Below, one piece after another: positions 58,490 through 64,000 of a DNA stretch of 64,000 nt. A model generated the notes under the pieces. That model ran no database searches, was not told the DNA's origin, and saw only the letters and a program-made list of their open reading frames with translations. The stretch spans positions 35,183,121 to 35,247,120 of the forward strand of contig NC_052511.1 of assembly GCF_014356525.2 (NCBI RefSeq), read 5' to 3'. This stretch comes from Nilaparvata lugens. Its lineage: Eukaryota > Arthropoda > Insecta > Hemiptera > Delphacidae. Every line of letters starts with the position of its first letter. The first letter of the stretch is position 1. Position numbers and translations under genes: made by a program.

Positions 58490-59090
58490 ATCCTAGAGAA
58501 CAATTGGTATGAAAATCAACAGAAGCTTTAAGAAAAAGAAAAGGAAGGAGAATGAGGAAATCGTGTTTATGTGTGTGAATGATGAGTAATGAAGGTATTT
58601 GAAAGTAAGAAAGTACTTTGGAAGAAAGATAGTAGAAGAAAAAGAGGAAGAGGTACAGGAGCAGCGAAAGAAGAAGAACATAGAGTCGGAAAAGAGAGAA
58701 ATTGAGTAGGAAGTGGAGGAGGAAGAGTTAAGGAGAAGGAGAAGGAGGAAAATGAGATGGAGGAGAGGAAGAAGACAAATGAGTAGGAGCAGAGGAAGAA
58801 GGAGGAGAGGATGATGGAGGTTGAAGAGGGAAAGGAAAAGAAGAAGCAGAGGAAAGAGGATGAGAACAAGCAGTAGCAGGAGGAGGAGGAGGAAAAGAAG
58901 AGAAAGCAGGATAAGAAGAAGAAGAAGGAGCAGAAGATGGATGGAACGACGAGGAGGAGAAGAAGTAGAAGATGGTGAAGGAGGTGGAGGTGGAGAAGAT
59001 GAAGGAGGAGGAAGTGAAACTGAAGAAGGAGGAGGAGCAGGATGAAGAGGAGGAAGAAGAAAAGGAGAAGAAAAGGATTGAATAAACACA
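58490..59090. repeat. Purine-rich (GGA/GAA) tract in the nAChR intron
   Basis: About 600 bp of A/G on the plus strand, grading from AGAAAAAGAAAAGG to GGAGGAGGAG. It lies immediately downstream (minus direction) of the exon that ends at 59102, so in the pre-mRNA the donor site is followed within about 12 nt by a very long pyrimidine tract. Open frames rich in Leu, Ser and Pro here are artefacts. Confidence 0.9.
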
Positions 59091-59101
59091 TCTTCACCAA
59101 C

Positions 59102-59357
59102 CTTAGTAGAGTCCTCCTCTCGCTTAGTATGGTCGGCTATGAACCTGACGCCGTCGATAGCCTTGTGCAGCTCGGGACAGTGGTGCCAGTGTGTCAGCCT
59201 CCGACAGAGTGCCTCGTCTCCGCCCCCGGAGGCGGCAGTGTTGGGGGCGGGGGGTGGCGAGAGCGGGGGGTCGTCGTGGTGGTGGCAAAGGAGGGGTGGC
59301 AGGGGAGGGGTGCCATGGATTCGACACGTACTGCCCAGGCCGCTAGCTTCTAGTTCG
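59102..59357 (-). CDS. nAChR alpha-type subunit, penultimate exon (cytoplasmic loop and MA helix)
   Basis: The 256-nt exon opens with the third base of an Arg codon (CG+C) after CTGCAG, and encodes E-L-E-A-S-G-L-G-S-T-C-R. A Pro/His-rich loop segment (P-P-L-P-P-L-L-C-H-H-H-D-D-P) follows, then the amphipathic MA helix P-E-L-H-K-A-I-D-G-V-R-F-I-A-D-H-T-K-R-E with E-D-S-T-K. It ends exactly on AAG before GTTGGT, a donor weaker than consensus. Joined to the last exon it gives S-T-K-V-K-E-D-W, as in other insect alpha subunits. The exon is markedly GC-richer than its surroundings. Confidence 0.9.
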
Positions 59358-59404
59358 CTGCAGAAACAAAATTTACATATTGTTACAAAAATTTAAATAT
59401 TAAT

Positions 59405-59700
59405 TTAAAAAAATACGAATGTTATTAAAGAAATATTCAAGGAGGTGGTATATTCAATAATCAAGTACAGTCCGGGTCCTGTAGGTTTGCCTATCGGCGG
59501 AGTGCCACTAGACTACAATACTACCCGTTTAAAAACATCAAATTTTTTATTTTTTCAATAAAAAAAATACGAACGTTATTAAGAGAACATTCAAGAAAGA
59601 GGTTGGCCCATATTCAAGAATCAAATACAGTCCTGGTCCTGTAGCTTTGCCTATCGGCGGAGGCTCACTAGACTAAAATACTACCCATTCAAAAACATCA
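59405..59700. repeat. Two direct repeats, period about 155 bp
   Basis: AAAAAAATACGAATGTTATT through AGTCCGGGTCCTGTAGGTTTG-like sequence, GCCTATCGGCGGAG and ACTACCCGTTTAAAAACATC, occurring twice. The last block also occurs at 5755 and 5830. Confidence 0.75.
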
Positions 59701-59714
59701 AGCCTTTTATGAAA

Positions 59715-59975
59715 ATGTATCTTTCCATAAGCAACAGATGCCCTTTTGTATCTTCTCAAAAGCAACGTGTTGCATCCGAAAGTTACACAAGGAGCTTTAA
59801 TGTATCTTTTTATAAGCAACAGATGCCCTTTTGTATCTTCTCAAAAGCAACGTGTTGCATCCGAGAAGATACACAAGGAGCTTTGATGTATCTTTCCATA
59901 AGCAACAGATGCTCTTTTGTATCTTCTCAAAAGCAACGTGTTGCATCCGAAAAGATACACAAGGAGCCTTTTGGA
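59715..59975. repeat. Three-unit minisatellite, period 85-86 bp
   Basis: Units start at 59715, 59800 and 59886, each with ATGTATCTTTCCATAAGC, AACAGATGCCCTTTTGTATC and AAGCAACGTGTTGCATCCGA. A plus-strand open frame across it is periodic and not accepted as a gene. Confidence 0.88.
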
Positions 59976-60489
59976 GTTACGTCCTTTCAGCACAACACAG
60001 CCTATCAGCTGACATTCGTTCAACATGCTGTTTCCATTGTTGGTGATACGTTGTAACTCTCTCTTCATGAAGAATCTTTGTGAGTAGGGAGCTTCCTTCA
60101 AGGGAGCTCTGTAGGGAGCATCTCCCATCTAGGGATCTATGTCACTGAAGCCTGATGTTTTTTGCAAAGCCGTTAATATTACCCCGCGAACCATACCTCG
60201 CCAATATGCCGTTACTTTCAATGTCACGGATGCAAAGCTACAGGACGCGTACTATAACGTTTTCGAATCATACAAATCAGACTACTATGTCGTAATTCAA
60301 GTAATTGAAAGTTTTATTTGAGGATGAACCATCATTTTCACAATACTTTTTTAGGTAGGGTTTGCAGTATGATTTGAGGATGAACTGTCTTTAAACCCTA
60401 TTCTGGTTACACTTAGCCTACTCGAGTGGGTCTAATGGAAAAATAATCACTAATTATAATTGTAAATAAAGACAGATTCGGTGACAAAC

Positions 60490-60678
60490 CGTGGCGTAAA
60501 GTCGTCGAGATGCTCCAGATTGGGGAAGACAGTGTCGTGTTGAGCATTGACATTTGCATTGTCGATGAGTTCGGAGGAGGAGGAGATGTGTCCGCCCGAC
60601 GAGAACAGACCGCCCGCGTCCCGCAGTTCCAGTCCGTTGCACGTGCGAACCATGATGCGGTGACACGAGCCCGCTAAA
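60490..60678 (-). CDS. nAChR alpha-type subunit, antepenultimate exon (TM3-TM4 loop)
   Basis: A 189-nt exon after a GATTGCAG acceptor. It starts with one base finishing a codon and ends CG before GTTTGT, which the next exon completes with C to Arg. It encodes L-A-G-S-C-H-R-I-M-V-R-T-C-N-G-L-E-L-R-D and then S-S-S-E-L-I-D-N-A-N, and F-P-N-L-E-H-L-D-D-F-T-P. This is the intracellular loop of insect alpha subunits; M-V-R-T-C-N-G-L-E-L and N-L-E-H-L-D-D-F are strongly conserved in the group. Ligand-binding exons and TM1-TM3 must lie upstream; none could be identified between 60679 and 64000. Confidence 0.92.
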
Positions 60679-61844
60679 CTGCAATCATATCCAACAAATA
60701 ATATTGATATGAAATCATGAGAATTGGTCAATATGAAAAACATAATTATTTGAATGTCATCTTGCTAATGACATGAAATCATGCGCATTGATTCAATTCA
60801 ATTCAATTTTTATTTCCAAAAAAAATCATATACAATAATATCAGTTATACAAAATAACTAATAACAATAATAGTTATACAAAAACAAATCAAGGAAATAT
60901 ATTTTCCCCACTTAGACTATAAATCCGTGTGTGGGGAAAGAATTCCTATCTAGAAAAGCCTTAAGAAATACAGGATAATCGAAATCATTTCTTGAAAAAC
61001 TTTTAAATTCCACTTTTTTTCCAAAAAAAAAACTTTAATTAAACAATATCTTCAAATGTAGAAAATAGAATAGGTTAAATCTATTACTGATATAGGTTGG
61101 TGCTATAAGGTCGAAAGAGTTAATAGAGCGCTGCATCAAAAACAAGAAACTAAACACAAGCAAGAAGAGAGAGAAAAAAAAAGAAAAAATAATGAAACAC
61201 GGAAAAACTAATGGCTTATAACAAAATGAAAAATGGGAATATCTGTAGACAAATATCTAAGACGAAACCTAGGTGTAGGGTGAATTGACAAGGGCCTCCG
61301 AAGCATCCCTGCCAATGTTGAATAGCCATTGGACTATTTTTCTTCTGTAAACAGGTACACTGCGCCCCTCAGCCTCCTGGATTGATGTAGGCAAATTTCG
61401 GTAGAGGAGGAGCACAATGTGGAATGGGGTGTTATTTGCTGGAGCTTAAGTGGCTCTAGGAGTACCAAATCTGAAATTTAATCTATGTCTAGTTTGGTAA
61501 TTGAGAATAGATGACATTTTCATAAAATTCGATGATAGATTATCATTCAAAACTGGCTGAAGGTGCGAACAGAACAAGTGGGTTTTGGTTTAGCTTTCAT
61601 TTTCTGGATACAACAGGATTACATTGAAAGTACATAAAAAAGTAGTAACTTATCCAGTTGATTTATCTTTTGTCTTTTGAGAATTATCTTTCACGTCCTT
61701 CATGCGCCATCAAGTGATTTCAGCTGTATGTTTTGAATCTTGATTCTGACTTGTTTACTCGTAAGAAAGATAGAGGTAGGCTTATTCCACGTGCAATCGG
61801 GTGTTCGTCTCAGAAATGTTATGAAATTCATAGCAAGTACAACC
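60679..61844. other. nAChR intron, AT-rich
   Basis: Begins with a TTCAATTCAATTTTTATTTCC stretch (about 60790-60830) typical of a reversed LINE tail. A segment at 61260-61470 is GC-richer (AAGGGCCTCCGAAGCATCCC, CCTCAGCCTCCTGGATTGAT) and could be a further fragment of that element. No exon seen. Confidence 0.4.
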
Positions 61845-63212
61845 CAAGGTCTATAAATACAGGTCATGACACAATCTCGTGATGCATTGCAAAATCGCCA
61901 TTTTATGGGGTTCTAGTTCACCAATTTTCAAATTCATCAGCTGTTATCATTAGAGATTGAACAACATAATGGTCCATATGAATAAAACCAGAGCAAATGC
62001 TCATGAGCAAGAGCATGAAGCATAAGGTTTTGCTCATGAGCAAAAGGTAGAAGCAAAAGCATTTGCTCATTTTTATATGAATAAGCTTTACCCTATACTC
62101 TTACCTTATGCTCCTGAACTCTTGAGCAAATGCTCACGTATTTTAAAGATTTTTCATCAGCTGATTCGCTTTTGTAGCCTTACTTTGTTTTTATAGCTCA
62201 CGAAAGCGCTAAATATGCAAGTATAGGGGGCACCGTTTGTTTTTGTGTCGTCTGCTCGGTTTTCTATTTAAAAAGAGTTTTAGGTTAGTTGAGTTTAGAA
62301 TTTTGAAATAATAGCGTGAAAAAATGTCATCTCTATAATAATCTTTAGCATATTCTTATAATATCAATACCTTCTTATAATCGCCTACAGTCTCATCTTC
62401 TTAAATGCCTATTTCCTATTTTGTGATGGCTATCTTCATATCAGGTATCTTTTGTAGGAATAATGGTGATATATATGATGGTTGAATCTAAAAAGAGTTT
62501 TATAGTTCTCAACTATTGGTTGTGATCGTATCTGGTATAGTTTCCTCTTCCTCAAAGGAATTAGTTGAGCCATTTTACTATGAGCAAAAGGTGATTAATT
62601 GTATTATTCATACAATTTTGAGTAAAAGCTTTTACTTTTGAGAAAATGCTCAAAATATTTTTTTGATGAGCATGAGCGAAAGGTTTTGCTCACGTTTATT
62701 CATAGAAAATGAAGCAAATGCTCCATATTTTAGAAGTATAAGCAAATGCTCAACTTTATTCATATGGGCCAATGTGTTATTTTGTTATATTGTTCAAGGG
62801 ATATTGCTTGGCCTTGAATTGTAAAATAAATTGTTCTGACAGAATAATAATATTTAGATTCCATTTAGGAACTGAGTTGTTGTTTTTAAGTTTTAATTGA
62901 TTGGAACTTGAAACTCTTTTTGAAGTTGGCCTCGCATATTTCTGTCTTGTCCCAATGCCTTATGAATCATAATCATTAAGATACAAGAATAAGAACAACT
63001 TTTAATAATGCATAATTGAAGCATTTATTATTGCAATTTCATATAAAAAATTGAAAATCTGAATTCACAGGATATTGTTTTTAAAATGCATAATTTCGTT
63101 GCGAACAAAAATTGAATTAGATTGGATTTTCAAATGTACCGCCATAAAGACCCCATAAAATGGTTGCTCCATAAGGAACACGAGTGTCATGACCTGTATA
63201 CATTAGACCTTG
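61845..63212. mobile_element. Non-autonomous hAT-like element with 8-bp target duplication
   Basis: Starts CAAGGTCTATAAATACAGG and ends with its near complement CCTGTATACATTAGACCTTG. The subterminal CCATTTTATGGGGTTCTAG is likewise mirrored near 63150. The 8-mer GTACAACC stands on both sides (61837-61844 and 63213-63220). A C-A start with an 8-bp duplication is the hAT pattern. No transposase is present. Another element is nested inside at 61971-62770. Confidence 0.88.
61971..62770. mobile_element. Nested element rich in TTTGCTCATGAGCAAA palindromes
   Basis: GGTCCATATGAATAAAACC at the left and TTTATTCATATGGGCC at the right are inverted repeats, with AAT on both flanks as a likely 3-bp duplication. 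The subterminal regions repeat AGCAAATGCTC and TTTTGCTCATGAGCAAAA many times, in both directions. The middle is AT-rich without coding potential. Confidence 0.8.
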
Positions 63213-63368
63213 GTACAACCCAGTAACAGGTGTCACCTACCGGCAGAATTGAGAACTACACCAGTAGGCGATCCAATCCACCAATCAGAAGAGACTATGG
63301 GGAGCTTGGAGGCTTGGCTTTCTGCCATTGGTCCATTACTCACTCTATCATTCCCGTTCTCTAAAGGA

Positions 63369-63530
63369 GTGTATAGATATACGCGCCGCGAACATGAGCA
63401 ATTCACTTTTAATCAGCTGACTATATCTGTATTTTTACAGAAACGGTAAGATACAGATATAAAAAGCTTGGCATCAGCTTATTGAAAGTGAATTGCTCAT
63501 GTTCGCGGCGCGTATATCTGTACGCACCAT
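63369..63530. repeat. Hairpin with 35-bp perfect GC-rich arms
   Basis: The left arm AGATATACGCGCCGCGAACA continuing ...TGAGCAATTCACTTT is exactly mirrored near 63485-63523, with a loop of about 75 nt. Probable MITE; the arms are CpG-rich and unlike the surroundings. Confidence 0.8.
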
Positions 63531-64000
63531 TATACACACACACATAGGCTACTCTCTCTCCTTGAGTAGTGCTAACGGGATGAATATTATCGAGTATCAT
63601 TCTCCAAGAATGGACCCAATACAGAATAGCCTATAAAGTGGTATTGATTCACATAATATAATATTACAAGTGCGGATCTCAAAACCAGGATATGCGGATA
63701 AAAACTAAATAAAATCCAAATTCTAAACTCTTCTAAATGAATAAATAAATTGCGGATCTTAAAAACAATATATCATGAGCGAACTCTCTAACTCGGGGGG
63801 CTCACCAGTTATAAGATTTTAAGATGAATCACCAGTTAAGATACATTCTAACTTCTTTCAGAATAATATACAGATTCTACCTTATATTGATATAGTAGGT
63901 AAAATGGTTACATTCATGAAAACTGCAGGAAATATTCTTCACACAAAATCCATTGCATTGATTTGCTTATGCAGAAGCTAAACAGTAATCGAAGAGGTTC
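63531..64000. other. AT-rich stretch to the window end
   Basis: Short repetition of TGCGGATCT(C/T)AAAA near 63672 and 63751. No gene recognised. Confidence 0.4.

Noticed and set aside
58493..59100. Long Leu/Ser/Pro open frames on the minus strand
   Set aside because: Complement of a GGA/GAA intronic tract in the nAChR gene; two frames are open at once, as expected for simple sequence.
59709..60056. 115-codon plus-strand open frame with internal repeats
   Set aside because: It spans the 86-bp minisatellite; repeats shift frame between units (85 and 86 bp), so a real periodic protein is unlikely.

Overview
The window looks like nuclear DNA of an insect. It is AT-rich, its genes have long introns, and it is packed with miniature transposable elements. 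The coding exons I can support are a P450 with mitochondrial-clan features, the C-terminal half of a nicotinic acetylcholine receptor alpha-type subunit, and a cathepsin B-like C-terminal fragment. From the repeat style and gene content I lean towards a hemipteran, probably a planthopper such as Nilaparvata, but no sequence here proves the species.

Layout. Positions 1-25000 hold no gene I can prove: purine-rich simple sequence (240-2040), a possible promoter and 5' exon (about 2455-2769), a cluster of four hairpin repeats (4391-4758), two copies of a 1.3 kb segment carrying (GAA)n, a non-autonomous Helitron (8346-9023), several palindromic MITEs, a 62-bp minisatellite (18072-18985) and a foldback element with clear ends (20612-21362). 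Positions 25079-38821 carry a five-exon P450 gene on the minus strand. All splice sites are GT/AG and all phases agree, giving at least 481 residues. Its introns are full of repeats and contain, on the opposite strand, the C-terminal piece of a cathepsin B-like peptidase (26965-27168).

Positions 38822-57100 are mostly non-coding. They include a 1.65 kb nearly identical direct duplication (42226-43881 and 44883-46530), one candidate exon between its copies (44474-44612), a second Helitron, a tRNA-derived SINE with its head (49266-49512) and a 0.78 kb tandem duplication just downstream of the receptor gene. Positions 57197-60678 carry the last three coding exons of the nAChR subunit on the minus strand; the rest of that gene should lie upstream, beyond 64000 or in small exons I could not find. 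One of its introns contains a dead Tc1/mariner-type transposon with TA flanks (57547-58436). At 61845-63212 there is a non-autonomous hAT-like element with an intact 8-bp target duplication and another element nested in it.

The genes do not form a pathway. The P450 and the receptor are both of insecticide interest in insects in general, but their nearness here is probably chance. I found no prokaryotic-style system, CRISPR array or viral gene. The most unusual coding observation is the P450, whose normally conserved haem-loop glycine and I-helix acid are both replaced.
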